Assembly (NCBI GenBank): GCA_017473435.1
Contig: JAFULG010000002.1
Coordinates: 106,664-170,663, forward strand
DNA: 64,000 bases
DNA from: Clostridia bacterium
GTDB taxonomy: Bacteria > Bacillota > Clostridia > Oscillospirales > Acutalibacteraceae
Direction: 5' to 3'
Of this stretch, positions 42,086-50,961 are shown in pieces. A program made the translations under genes and the position numbers. The notes beneath the pieces are model-generated. The model was not told where the DNA came from. It made no database searches and worked only from the letters and a program-made list of their open reading frames with translations. How positions within the stretch are numbered: the stretch's first letter is position 1; each line of letters starts with the position of its first letter.

Positions 42086-44155
42086 TTGAAAGCTTACACA
42101 GTAAACAACATCAGAAATATCGCTATTGCAGGTCATACAGGTAAGGGTAAGACCGCTCTTTCAGAAGCAATGCTTTATGTTGCAGGTGTAACAGACAGAC
42201 TCGGCAAGGTTGCAGACGGCAACACAATTATGGACTATGACGCTGAAGAAAAGAAGCGTAAGTGCTCAATTTCCGCAGCTTGTGCTTCACTTGAGTGGAG
42301 AGATACAAAAATCAATATCCTTGACGCTCCCGGTAAGTTTGACTTTGCCGGCGGTATGGCTGAAGCAATGAGAGCCGCTGACTGCGCAGTTATCGTTACA
42401 TCCGCAGGTTCAGGCATTGACGTAGGTCTTGAAAAGGCTATCAAGGCAGCAGATGCAAGAGGTATTGCAAAATTCTTTGCTATTACAAAGGTTGACTCAG
42501 ACAACCGTGATTTTTATAAAACATTCGAAGCTCTCAAGGCTGAGCTGGGCAACAAGCTTTGCCCCGTTGTTGTTCCCTATATGAACGGCCCCGTTTGCGA
42601 AGCATTCGTAAACCTCTGCTCAAACAGAGCCTTCAAATATCCCAACGGCAGACCCAAGGAAATTGACCTTGTTTCCGATGCTAATATCGAAGCAATGAGA
42701 GCTGCTCTTGAAGAAGCAGTTGCTACTGTTGATGAAGAGCTTATGGAAAAGTTCTTCGAGGGCGAGCCCCTTACAGACGAGGAAATCATCCACGGTCTTA
42801 CAAAGGGCGTTGAAACAGGTGAAATCTGGCCTGTATATGCTTGCTCCGCAACAAAGGTTGACGGCTGTGATATGCTTCTTGACGCTATCGTTTACTCAGC
42901 TCCCTCTCCTGATAAGGCAGATCCCGAAATCGCAACAACAGAAGACGGCGACGAAATCGAAATCGAATGCAAGGCTGATGCTCCTCTTTCAGCAATCTGC
43001 TTCAAGACTATCGCTGACCCGTTTGTTGGTAAGATGTCATTTGTTAAGGTGCTTGCAGGTAAAATCACTCCTGATACACCTGCCTTCAATTCAAGAACAG
43101 GTGAAACCCAGAGAATGGGTAAGCTTGTAGCTGTTAACGGTATCAAGCAGGAAGATGTAAAGGAAATTGCAACCGGTGATATCGGAGTTATCACAAAGCT
43201 TTCAGGTCTTGCAACAGGTGATACTCTTTGCACAGCAAAGAAGCCTATCACCCTTGCAGGTATTGACTTCCCCTCACCGTCACTTTCAATGGCAGTTGTT
43301 GTTAAGAAGAAGGGTGAAGAAGATAAGGTTGCTTCAGGTCTTCGTAAGATTATGGCTGAAGATCCCACAATTTCATTTGTATCAAATGATGAGACAAAGG
43401 AAATGGTGCTTTCGGGTCTCGGTGAACAGCACCTTGAGGTTGTTGTTTCAAAGCTTAAGGCTAAGTACGGCGTTGAAATCGACCTTAAGATTCCCAAGGT
43501 TGCTTACAGAGAAACAATCCGCAAGTCCTGTCAGGTTCAGGGACGTCACAAGAAGCAGTCCGGCGGTTCAGGTCAGTTCGGTGATGTATTCATCCGCTTT
43601 GAGCCCCACACAGGCGACGAGCTCATTTTCGAAACAGAGGTTGTCGGCGGCTCAGTTCCCAAGAACTTCTTCCCCGCAGTTGAAAAGGGTCTCCAGGAAG
43701 CTATCCTCAAGGGCCCCCTTGCAGGCTATCCCATGGTAGGTCTTAAGGCTGTGCTTTATGACGGCTCATACCATCCCGTTGACTCAAACGAAATGGCATT
43801 CAAGACCGCCGCAAAGATTGCTTATAAGAACGGTATGGCACAGGCCAACCCCGTAATTCTCGAGCCCATCGGTGAGCTTAAGGTTTATATGCCCGATGCT
43901 AACCTCGGTGATATCATGGGTGACATCACAAAGCGCCGTGGCCGTGTGCTCGGTATGGGTGCTGCTGATGAGCCCAAGATGCAGGAGCTTGTAGCTGAGG
44001 TTCCCATGGCTGAAATGGGCGATTTCTCCACAACTCTCCGCTCCGTAACAGCAGGCAGAGGCTACTTCTCACTTGAGTTTGCACGCTATGAGGATGCTCC
44101 CTCAATGGTTGCACAGAAGGTTATTGAAGAAGCAAAGAAGGATATGGAAGACTGA
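42086..44155 (+). CDS. EF-G-like translational GTPase (paralogue of FusA)
   Basis: 689 residues with TTG start (GGAGGT upstream). The GTPase domain is variant: G1 AGHTGKGKT (15-23), G3 DAPG (80-83) where FusA has DTPG, and G4 TKVD (134-137) where FusA has NKxD. EF-G domains II-V follow (KMSFVKVLAGKITPD; VVVKKKGEEDKVASGL; GGSGQFGDVFIRFEPH; ARYEDAP at the end). This is the 'EF-G-like' branch that sits apart from the canonical factor; its exact ribosome role is not established. It is not next to rpsL/rpsG or tuf, which also argues against being the main EF-G. Confidence 0.9.
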   Translation: MKAYTVNNIRNIAIAGHTGKGKTALSEAMLYVAGVTDRLGKVADGNTIMDYDAEEKKRKCSISAACASLEWRDTKINILDAPGKFDFAGGMAEAMRAADCAVIVTSAGSGIDVGLEKAIKAADARGIAKFFAITKVDSDNRDFYKTFEALKAELGNKLCPVVVPYMNGPVCEAFVNLCSNRAFKYPNGRPKEIDLVSDANIEAMRAALEEAVATVDEELMEKFFEGEPLTDEEIIHGLTKGVETGEIWPVYACSATKVDGCDMLLDAIVYSAPSPDKADPEIATTEDGDEIEIECKADAPLSAICFKTIADPFVGKMSFVKVLAGKITPDTPAFNSRTGETQRMGKLVAVNGIKQEDVKEIATGDIGVITKLSGLATGDTLCTAKKPITLAGIDFPSPSLSMAVVVKKKGEEDKVASGLRKIMAEDPTISFVSNDETKEMVLSGLGEQHLEVVVSKLKAKYGVEIDLKIPKVAYRETIRKSCQVQGRHKKQSGGSGQFGDVFIRFEPHTGDELIFETEVVGGSVPKNFFPAVEKGLQEAILKGPLAGYPMVGLKAVLYDGSYHPVDSNEMAFKTAAKIAYKNGMAQANPVILEPIGELKVYMPDANLGDIMGDITKRRGRVLGMGAADEPKMQELVAEVPMAEMGDFSTTLRSVTAGRGYFSLEFARYEDAPSMVAQKVIEEAKKDMED

Positions 44156-44172
44156 TAATTCCGATAACAAGC

Positions 44173-44222
44173 AAAGTTCTTTGGTTCTTTCTTACAAGAA
44201 AGAACGCCTGACCGGCGAGGTT
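44173..44222 (+). repeat. Dispersed two-hairpin repeat, copy F
   Basis: AAAGTTCTTTGGTTCTTTCTT, mirror AAGAAAGAAC, then GACC-GGCGA-GGTT; after the EF-G-like gene. Confidence 0.85.
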
Positions 44223-44239
44223 ACAATATAACAGTATTA

Positions 44240-44270
44240 CACCGCCTCGGCTATCCGAAGCGGTGTTTTT
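44240..44270 (+). terminator. Terminator after the EF-G-like gene
   Basis: CACCGC-CTCGG-ctat-CCGAA-GCGGTG stem followed by TTTTT. Confidence 0.82.
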
Positions 44271-44347
44271 GCGCTCAGACATATATTTTCTTATATCCAA
44301 CTTTCATAAAATCTTCTAACAATTTATACAAAATCTACGCTTGTTCA

Positions 44348-44376
44348 TTGACAATTTTGTTATAAAAGTATATTAT
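44348..44376 (+). promoter_or_regulatory. Promoter of hppA
   Basis: -35 TTGACA (44348-44353), 17-base spacer, -10 TATTAT (44371-44376). The 5' leader starts with a perfect hairpin CACGGTG / CACCGTG (44390-44411). Confidence 0.82.
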
Positions 44377-44434
44377 TGTAAATTATAACACGGTGGATAA
44401 AAGCACCGTGAATCCGTGAAAAGGAGTAAAAATT

Positions 44435-46465
44435 ATGGACAAGTTGATTTATGCCATCCCCTTTGTGGGTGTAATCGGTCTTATCTATGCGATTTTTCTT
44501 GCGTTCAGAATCGGCAGATATGACAAGGGCAACGAAAGAATGAGAGAGATTTCCGCCGCAATTCACGACGGCGCAAAGGCATTTCTTTTTGCCGAATATA
44601 AAATTCTGATTTACTTCATCATTGTGCTGTTTGTTGCAATTGGCTTTGCTTTGAGCTGGATAACGGCGGCAAGCTTTGTACTCGGTGCGCTGTTCTCAAT
44701 CATTGCGGGCTATTTCGGAATGAGCGTTGCAACAAAAACTAATGTAAGAACAACCGCCGCTGCTATGAATAAGGGTATTCAGGGAGCGCTTCGCATTTCC
44801 TTCTCGGGCGGCTCGGTTATGGGTATGAGCGTTGTAGGTCTCGGACTTTTAGGTATAGCCGCAATATATGCTCTTACAAAAAATACGGATGCACTCTTCG
44901 GCTTCAGCCTAGGTGCCTCCTCAATTGCACTTTTTGCCCGTGTAGGCGGCGGTATTTATACAAAGGCCGCTGACGTAGGTGCTGACCTTGTGGGTAAGGT
45001 TGAAGCCGGCATACCCGAGGATGACCCCCGTAACCCTGCAGTTATCGCTGACAACGTTGGTGACAATGTAGGTGACGTTGCAGGTATGGGCGCAGACCTT
45101 TTTGAAAGCTATGCAGGTGCGATTATTTCTGCAATCACTCTTGGTGTTGCCAGCTTCAAGGATAGCGCAACACCTCTTTACGGCGCACTTTATCCGCTTC
45201 TTATTGCAGCGGTCGGTGTTTTTGCTTCTATGGCAGGTACACTCTTTGTGCGTACCTTTAAGTCAGACCCTCACAAGTCCCTTAAAACCGCAACCTATGT
45301 TGCATCCGTTGTTGTGCTTTTGGCGTCAATTCTTTTAAGCTATATTCTTTTCAACTCCTTCGGCTTTGCCCTTGCGGTTATTTCGGGTGTTATAGTAGGT
45401 ACGGCAATCGGTATGCTTACCGAGGTCTACACATCGGATCAGTACAAGGCTGTTAAAAAGATTGCAGAGCAGAGTGAAACCGGCTCAGCTACAAACATTA
45501 TTTCAGGTATGGCTGTAGGTCTTAAGTCAACAGCCTTCCCCATCATTCTAATCTGTATCGGTATTTTCGTTTCTTACGTCTGTTGTAAATCCGGCGGTGA
45601 CGGAATGGGTATCTACGGCGTGGCTCTTGCTGCGGTTGGTATGCTCTCTACAACAGGTATCACCGTTGCAGTTGATGCCTACGGCCCTATCGCTGACAAC
45701 GCAGGCGGTATTGCAGAAATGAGCGGACTTGACAAGTCAGTCAGAGAAATCACCGACAAGCTTGACTCTGTAGGTAACACAACTGCCGCTATGGGTAAGG
45801 GCTTTGCGATAGGCTCAGCTGCCCTTACGGCACTTGCACTTTTCTTCTCTTACGCCGAATCCGTTAATCTTAAGGAAACAGGCATTGATCTTCTTAACTA
45901 TCAGGTAGTTATCGGTCTTCTTATCGGCGGTGTGCTTCCCTTTGTATTCTCCGCCTTTACGATGGAATCAGTCAGCAAGGCTGCTTATGAAATGATTGAA
46001 GAGGTTCGCCGTCAGTTCAAGGAGATTCCCGGCATACTTGAAGGTACGGCTAAGCCTGACTATAAGTCCTGTGTTGCAATATCCACAAAGGCGGCACTTA
46101 AGGAAATGATCATTCCCGGCTTTCTTGCAGTTCTCTCACCTGTCCTTGTAGGCGTATTCCTTGGTGTAGCGGCTCTCGGCGGTCTGCTTGCAGGCTCGCT
46201 TATCACGGGCGTCCTTCTTGCGATCTTTATGTCAAACTCGGGCGGTGCCTGGGATAACGCAAAGAAGTTCATTGAAACGGGCACACACGGCGGTAAGGGC
46301 TCAACCTCACACAAGGCGGCTGTTGTCGGTGACACAGTAGGTGACCCCTTCAAGGATACATCGGGTCCGTCAATCAACATTCTTGTTAAGCTTATGAGTG
46401 TTGTTTCACTTGTTTTTGCACCGTTATTTATGATGATAAATGCAGGTCAGGGAATATTTATGTAA
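44435..46465 (+). CDS. hppA: Membrane pyrophosphatase, K+-dependent type
   Basis: 676 residues with about 16 membrane helices. It hydrolyses PPi and pumps H+ and/or Na+. The active-site sequence [22 protein letters not shown] is present (shown split: [20 protein letters not shown]), as are [14 protein letters not shown] and, near the C-terminus, [20 protein letters not shown] (about residue 440) has Ala where K+-independent enzymes have Lys, so it should be K+-dependent; H+ versus Na+ is not decided here. A soluble pyrophosphatase also exists at 56360. Confidence 0.95.
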   Translation: MDKLIYAIPFVGVIGLIYAIFLAFRIGRYDKGNERMREISAAIHDGAKAFLFAEYKILIYFIIVLFVAIGFALSWITAASFVLGALFSIIAGYFGMSVATKTNVRTTAAAMNKGIQGALRISFSGGSVMGMSVVGLGLLGIAAIYALTKNTDALFGFSLGASSIALFARVGGGIYTKAADVGADLVGKVEAGIPEDDPRNPAVIADNVGDNVGDVAGMGADLFESYAGAIISAITLGVASFKDSATPLYGALYPLLIAAVGVFASMAGTLFVRTFKSDPHKSLKTATYVASVVVLLASILLSYILFNSFGFALAVISGVIVGTAIGMLTEVYTSDQYKAVKKIAEQSETGSATNIISGMAVGLKSTAFPIILICIGIFVSYVCCKSGGDGMGIYGVALAAVGMLSTTGITVAVDAYGPIADNAGGIAEMSGLDKSVREITDKLDSVGNTTAAMGKGFAIGSAALTALALFFSYAESVNLKETGIDLLNYQVVIGLLIGGVLPFVFSAFTMESVSKAAYEMIEEVRRQFKEIPGILEGTAKPDYKSCVAISTKAALKEMIIPGFLAVLSPVLVGVFLGVAALGGLLAGSLITGVLLAIFMSNSGGAWDNAKKFIETGTHGGKGSTSHKAAVVGDTVGDPFKDTSGPSINILVKLMSVVSLVFAPLFMMINAGQGIFM

Positions 46466-46479
46466 AAAGCAAAACAAGA

Positions 46480-46542
46480 AAAGTTTTGGACAAGCTTTTA
46501 AAAAAGCTTGTCAGGGATTGTAAGGGGTGAAACTCCTTACGC
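46480..46542 (+). repeat. Two-hairpin intergenic unit of a second sequence family
   Basis: AAAGTTTTGGACAAGCTTTT, perfect hairpin GACAAGCTTTT / AAAAGCTTGTC (46489-46512), then GTAAGG ... CCTTAC (46520-46540). The same layout as the main repeat family, with different sequence. Confidence 0.65.
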
Positions 46543-46557
46543 ATAAAAACATTCAGT

Positions 46558-46592
46558 AACAAGCACGGATTTACTCTGTGCTTGTTTTTTTA
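46558..46592 (+). terminator. Terminator 1 flanking the MerR gene
   Basis: ACAAGCAC / GTGCTTGT with loop GGATTTACTCT, then T-run. The sequence recurs almost unchanged at 47899-47932. Confidence 0.85.
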
Positions 46593-46623
46593 AAAAATTA
46601 TTCTGAATTTTTCCGAAAAACTG

Positions 46624-46654
46624 TTGACACTTACCTTGGGTAATAATATATGAT
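46624..46654 (+). promoter_or_regulatory. MerR-type promoter with 19-base spacer
   Basis: -35 TTGACA (46624-46629), 19-base spacer, -10 TATGAT (46649-46654). The dyad TTACC-TTG-GGTAA (46631-46643) lies inside the spacer, the classic layout for a MerR-family activator that untwists DNA. Confidence 0.85.
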
Positions 46655-46697
46655 ATAGTCAGAGAACAGAAAAACAAGGCAAAAAGGAGGCAGTTTT

Positions 46698-47882
46698 ATG
46701 AAGATTAAAGAGGTATCTGAAAAAACGGAGCTCACGGAAAGAGCAATAAGATTATACATTGAAAACGGTCTTGTTGCACCCAATGTAAACGAATCCTATT
46801 CGGGCAGACGCAACATAGAGTTTTCCGAAGAGGATGTTGGAAGGCTAAAAAGCATTTCCGTTTTAAGGAAAGCCGGATTTTCAATTGCACAGATTAAGCT
46901 GATGCAGCAGGAGCCTGAAAAAAGCAAGGAGGTTTTAAGGGAGTTTCTCGATAAAACCACCGGTGAAATTAAAGCCTATAGCGAAATTGTCGCCTGTCTT
47001 ACACCTTTGCTTTCCTGTGAGGAATTAAGTGCCGATAAGATAAGTCAGAGTCTTGAAAAGCCCGTAGTTGAAGAAAAGGCGCTTCCCCCCGAGGACAGCG
47101 AGCCTTCCGACGTGCAGAAGCTTATCCGCAAGCTGTTTTTCGGTGTAGGCGTTGTGGGGATGATATTTGCTGTTTTGCTTGCCATTCCTATTGTTCGGGT
47201 GGAGGTTCAGTATATAAAAGCTTATCTTTATCCGCACTATTCTGCGGATAGTGCGTTGGCACTTCTTTGGTTTTTCGGCGCTGTTCTGTTTCCGATTCCG
47301 CTTATTATTCATAACAGAAAAAAAGCTCTCGGAACAAGGAAAAAGGAGAAAATCAAAACAGTTATTTCTGCTTTACTCGTTGCACTTTGTGCCTGCTGTA
47401 CTTATTTTACTTTTGCAATGTCATTTCTTGCAGGGATAGCCAACCCTGAAGCTTATGTTGTCTCGCACACAACCGATACAAAAAATTATATGGTTATTGA
47501 TGCCGCTGAAGCAAAGGATGTTCTTTTGGAATTTTTGCCCGAGGAACTGCCCGATGTTGAGGGAATAAAATACGATTATTTTTACAAGGAATACGGTGTA
47601 TGGCACGAGCCGCCATTTACAAGCATTTATATCGAAATTCCCTTGGATGAAGAAAGCTTCCGTGAAACCGTGGAGCATTATAAGTCTTTCCGTCCCTCAG
47701 ACAGCGTTTGCGAGCCTTATGAGCATGAGGACGGAGAATGGAGATATGTTTACTACCGTAAGAATTATGAAAAAGCACCAACGAACTATGACCCCGTATT
47801 TGGTTACAATGAAAAGGAACACAAGGTAAAGCTCATTTGTAAATACGGTCGGATTGCACAAAAGGGTACGAGAAAGTGGTAG
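46698..47882 (+). CDS. Membrane-bound MerR-family transcription regulator
   Basis: 394 residues. N-terminal MerR domain (about 1-75): MKIKEVSEKTELTERAIRLY, then RRNIEFSEEDVGRLKSISVL and RKAGFSIAQIKLMQQ. A helical linker (to about 140) leads to three or four TM helices (about 150-250). The rest (about 250-394) is a soluble domain, probably outside, with Tyr/Glu-rich sequence and no recognised fold. It would be a one-component regulator that senses something at the membrane. Its own promoter has a MerR-type 19-base spacer, so autoregulation is likely. It is flanked by two copies of one terminator. Confidence 0.85.
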   Translation: MKIKEVSEKTELTERAIRLYIENGLVAPNVNESYSGRRNIEFSEEDVGRLKSISVLRKAGFSIAQIKLMQQEPEKSKEVLREFLDKTTGEIKAYSEIVACLTPLLSCEELSADKISQSLEKPVVEEKALPPEDSEPSDVQKLIRKLFFGVGVVGMIFAVLLAIPIVRVEVQYIKAYLYPHYSADSALALLWFFGAVLFPIPLIIHNRKKALGTRKKEKIKTVISALLVALCACCTYFTFAMSFLAGIANPEAYVVSHTTDTKNYMVIDAAEAKDVLLEFLPEELPDVEGIKYDYFYKEYGVWHEPPFTSIYIEIPLDEESFRETVEHYKSFRPSDSVCEPYEHEDGEWRYVYYRKNYEKAPTNYDPVFGYNEKEHKVKLICKYGRIAQKGTRKW

Positions 47883-47898
47883 TGGCTTTGAACGGCAG

Positions 47899-47932
47899 AA
47901 CAAGCATGGATTTACTCTGTGCTTGTTTTTTA
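47899..47932 (+). terminator. Terminator 2 flanking the MerR gene
   Basis: ACAAGCAT / GTGCTTGT, same loop GGATTTACTCT as at 46558, then TTTTTT. Confidence 0.85.
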
Positions 47933-47944
47933 TGCGTTGTCTTT

Positions 47945-47999
47945 TCGCTAGCCGCGGGGCGTTACCTTTCTTGTAAGAAAGGTAACCAAAAGAACTTTA
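47945..47999 (-). repeat. Dispersed two-hairpin repeat, copy H
   Basis: Reads in the minus orientation although both neighbouring genes are on plus. Hairpin 1 GGTTACCTTTCTT / AAGAAAGGTAAC; hairpin 2 region is CTAGCCGCGG, a CTCG/CGAG-type variant. Confidence 0.8.
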
Positions 48000-48039
48000 A
48001 TTTTTCTCCCGGTTCTCTACAGTAAATTTATTCCTACCG

Positions 48040-48069
48040 TTGACATAAAAGGCAAAATTATGCTATATT
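48040..48069 (+). promoter_or_regulatory. Promoter of the flavodiiron gene
   Basis: -35 TTGACA (48040-48045), 18-base spacer, -10 TATATT (48064-48069). Confidence 0.78.
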
Positions 48070-48110
48070 TAACGGGTAAACTATTATAGAGAAAGGACGG
48101 AAAATGCCTT

Positions 48111-49898
48111 ATGAAAATAAGTAATGACATTATATATATCGGTGTCAACGACACAAAAATTGACCTTTTTGAGGGACAGTACAGCGTGCCGCAGGGTATG
48201 AGCTACAACTCCTATGTTATCCTTGATGAAAAGGTTGCCGTAATGGATACCGTAGATGCCGCTTTTACTCACGAATGGCTTGATAATCTTGAAAATGCTC
48301 TGGGTTCACGTAAACCTGACTATCTCGTTGTTCAGCATATGGAGCCTGACCATAGTGCAAATATTGCAAACTTCCTTAAAATGTACCCCGAGTCAAAGGT
48401 AGTATGTAACGCAAAAACAATAAAAATGATTGAGCAATTTTTCGGTGATGCCTACGAGGAAAGACAGGTGATAGTTAAGGATGGCGAAAGTCTTTCACTC
48501 GGAAGCCACAGTCTTACCTTTGTTTATGCTCCTATGGTGCATTGGCCTGAGGTTATGATGACCTATGACAGCAAGGATAAGGTGCTTTTTTCCGCTGACG
48601 GCTTCGGACGCTTCGGAACTCCCGATGCCGATATTCCCTGGGAGGATGAGGCAAGACGTTATTATATAGGCATTGTTGGAAAATACGGTGTGCAAGTGCA
48701 GAATGTGCTGAAAAAGGCACAGAGCCTTGAAATTGATATAATAGCACCTCTTCACGGTCCGGTTATCAAGGAAAACCTTGAACATTATATAAAGCTCTAC
48801 GATACCTGGTCATCCTATGCTGTTGAGGAGGAAGGTGTTGTAATTGCTTATACTTCTGTTTACGGTAACACAAAAAAGGCGGCAGAGATTTTGTCGGATA
48901 AACTCCTTTCTCAGGGTGCACCAAAGGTTGTTATGTATGACCTTGCACGCTGTGATATGTCACTTGCCGTTTCCGATGCTTTCAGATACAGCAAGCTTGT
49001 TCTTGCAACAACAACCTATAATGCGGGAATTTTCCCTTTTATGAATGAGTTTATCCACGGACTTGTCGAAAGGGGATTTAAGAACAGAACCGTTGCATTT
49101 GTGGAAAACGGAACATGGGCTCCCCTTGCAGCAAAGATTATGAAGCAAATGCTTGAGGGCTGCAAGAATCTTTCTTTTTGTGAAAATGTTGTAAGCATAA
49201 AATCAACCCTTGACGGCACATCAAAAAAACAGCTTGACGAGCTTTGTAAGGAACTTTGCAGTGATTATGTTGCACGCTCGGACAATGCGGATAAAAACAA
49301 TCTTTCCGCTCTTTTTAATATAGGCTATGGACTTTATGTTGTAACATGTAATGACGGAAAGAAGGATAACGGTCTGATTGTAAATGCTGTTACACAGCTT
49401 ACAAACAGCCCTAACAGAATTGCGGTTACCATAAATAAAACCAACTATTCGCATCATATTATTTCACAGACAAAGAAGATGAATGTCAACTGTCTTAGTG
49501 TTGAAGCTCCCTTCAAGGTGTTTGAACAGTTTGGTTTTGTAAGCGGAAGAAATATAAATAAGTTCAAGGGCTCTGATGTCAGCCGTAGTGATAACGGACT
49601 TGTTTTCCTTGACAGCTATATTAACTCCTTTTTGTCCCTTGAGGTTGAAAGTTATGTTGATCTTGATACCCACGGTATGTTTATTTGTCATATTACTGAG
49701 GCCAGAGTGATTAATGATAAGGAAACGATGACATACACATACTATCAGAACAATGTAAAGCCAAAGCCTCAGACTGAGGATAAAAAGGGATTTGTGTGTA
49801 AAATTTGCGGTTATGTTTATGAGGGCGAAACGCTGCCTGAGGATTTTGTTTGCCCGCTTTGCAAACATCCGGCGAGCGATTTTGAACCTATAAAATAA
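48111..49898 (+). CDS. Four-domain flavodiiron protein (MBL, flavodoxin, flavin reductase, rubredoxin)
   Basis: 595 residues. Metallo-beta-lactamase diiron domain (about 1-245): ligand motifs QHMEPDHS (about 77-84), VHWPEVMM, FSADGFG and PLHGPVIKEN. Flavodoxin domain (about 250-390): AYTSVYGNTKKAAE for FMN. Then a flavin-reductase-like domain (about 405-540: GLIVNAVTQLTNSPNRIAVT) and a C-terminal rubredoxin (CKICGYVYEG, about 555-, and CPLCKHP). It reduces O2 to water or NO to N2O without an external rubredoxin and protects the anaerobe. RBS AAAGGACGG. Confidence 0.95.
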   Translation: MKISNDIIYIGVNDTKIDLFEGQYSVPQGMSYNSYVILDEKVAVMDTVDAAFTHEWLDNLENALGSRKPDYLVVQHMEPDHSANIANFLKMYPESKVVCNAKTIKMIEQFFGDAYEERQVIVKDGESLSLGSHSLTFVYAPMVHWPEVMMTYDSKDKVLFSADGFGRFGTPDADIPWEDEARRYYIGIVGKYGVQVQNVLKKAQSLEIDIIAPLHGPVIKENLEHYIKLYDTWSSYAVEEEGVVIAYTSVYGNTKKAAEILSDKLLSQGAPKVVMYDLARCDMSLAVSDAFRYSKLVLATTTYNAGIFPFMNEFIHGLVERGFKNRTVAFVENGTWAPLAAKIMKQMLEGCKNLSFCENVVSIKSTLDGTSKKQLDELCKELCSDYVARSDNADKNNLSALFNIGYGLYVVTCNDGKKDNGLIVNAVTQLTNSPNRIAVTINKTNYSHHIISQTKKMNVNCLSVEAPFKVFEQFGFVSGRNINKFKGSDVSRSDNGLVFLDSYINSFLSLEVESYVDLDTHGMFICHITEARVINDKETMTYTYYQNNVKPKPQTEDKKGFVCKICGYVYEGETLPEDFVCPLCKHPASDFEPIK

Positions 49899-49908
49899 AA
49901 AAGAAAGT

Positions 49909-49959
49909 AAAGTTCTTTGGTTTTTTCTTACAAGAAAGAACGCTCGACCGGCGAGGTCA
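49909..49959 (+). repeat. Dispersed two-hairpin repeat, copy I
   Basis: After the flavodiiron gene: AAAGTTCTTTGG, hairpin 1 TTCTTACAAGAA, then GACC-GGCGA-GGTC. Confidence 0.85.
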
Positions 49960-49973
49960 TTGTAAAACAATAA

Positions 49974-50012
49974 GCACCACCTTGGTATTAATGAACCTTG
50001 GTGGTGCATTTT
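49974..50012 (+). terminator. Terminator after the flavodiiron gene
   Basis: GCACCACC / GGTGGTGC stem, then ATTTTATTT. Confidence 0.75.
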
Positions 50013-50075
50013 ATTTATTATTCGTCGCAAGGGATTACTTTTTTGCAAAATCAACCTTGAATACTTTTTTCTCGA

Positions 50076-50795
50076 TTAAAAATTGCTTTCATCTGCAAGT
50101 ATTCTCTTAAAAATGCTCACGAGTAACTCCGTCAGACAGCTTTCCTTTCTGTCGTTCATCTCGCGGTAATCCTCTACGGAAGTATTATCCGCGCCATCGC
50201 TTATCTTTCTTAAGGAGAGCATAGGAATACCTGCCTTATCGCATACGCTCGCGATGGCACCGGTTTCCATATCGAAGGACTGAATAGAAAAGGTTTTCTT
50301 GAAGTATTCTTTTTTATCCTTGTCGGAAAGGAAAATGTCGCCCGTGCCGCAGGGAGCCTTGGTAATGCCCTGACTTTCAAGAGCGTAACTGAGGAGCTTT
50401 TCGTCAGCCTTTAAAAGTGATTTCTGTCCGTCGCATTTTTCACCGGGAGCATAGCCGATGGCTGTAAGGTCAAAATCACATTCAATGTAGCTTTCGCCTG
50501 CAATCATATCTTCTCTTTTAAGCCCTGAAATGGCTCCGGAAAGACCTGCGTTAAGTATCATATCAGCTTTTTCGCTTGCGATGAGATATGCTGTTGCGGC
50601 GGCGGCATTAACTTTGCCTATTCCACATTTTATACCGATAATTTTTATACTTCTTTCACATTCGGAAAGAACAACCTCTACACATTCATTTCCGAAAAGT
50701 ATTTTTTCCTTTGTGTTTTTCTGTGTTTTTGCCCAGTCAAGAAAAGGAGTATACTCCATAGAATCGGCAAAAATTACGCCAACAGTAAGACTCAT
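50076..50795 (-). CDS. MTA/SAH nucleosidase-like enzyme
   Basis: 239 residues, nucleoside phosphorylase superfamily. It shows GIGKVNAAAATAYLI (about 57-71), FDMETGAIASVC (about 176) and the catalytic Asp in ISDGADNTS (about 198). It most likely cleaves 5'-methylthioadenosine and/or S-adenosylhomocysteine to adenine and a thioribose; another purine nucleoside remains possible. It has a promoter of its own (50832-50861). Confidence 0.85.
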   Translation of the reverse strand: MSLTVGVIFADSMEYTPFLDWAKTQKNTKEKILFGNECVEVVLSECERSIKIIGIKCGIGKVNAAAATAYLIASEKADMILNAGLSGAISGLKREDMIAGESYIECDFDLTAIGYAPGEKCDGQKSLLKADEKLLSYALESQGITKAPCGTGDIFLSDKDKKEYFKKTFSIQSFDMETGAIASVCDKAGIPMLSLRKISDGADNTSVEDYREMNDRKESCLTELLVSIFKRILADESNF

Positions 50796-50831
50796 ATTGA
50801 AACATCCTTTCAGTTTTCGTTTGTGCTGTTT

Positions 50832-50861
50832 ATTATAACTTAAAATAATCTATTGTGTCAA
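50832..50861 (-). promoter_or_regulatory. Promoter of the MTA/SAH nucleosidase-like gene
   Basis: Minus strand -35 TTGACA (50856-50861), 18-base spacer, -10 TATAAT (50832-50837). Confidence 0.8.
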
Positions 50862-50883
50862 CAAAAATTCTTTCCTTCAGGTG

Positions 50884-50912
50884 TTGCATAATCATTTTGC
50901 TTTTGGTATAAT
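50884..50912 (+). promoter_or_regulatory. Promoter of the 50962 gene
   Basis: -35 TTGCAT (50884-50889), 17-base spacer, -10 TATAAT with TGG in front (50907-50912). Confidence 0.8.
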
Positions 50913-50961
50913 AAGATTAACAGTATTATAAGGTAACAGATTTAAGGAGATGACTTGAAAA

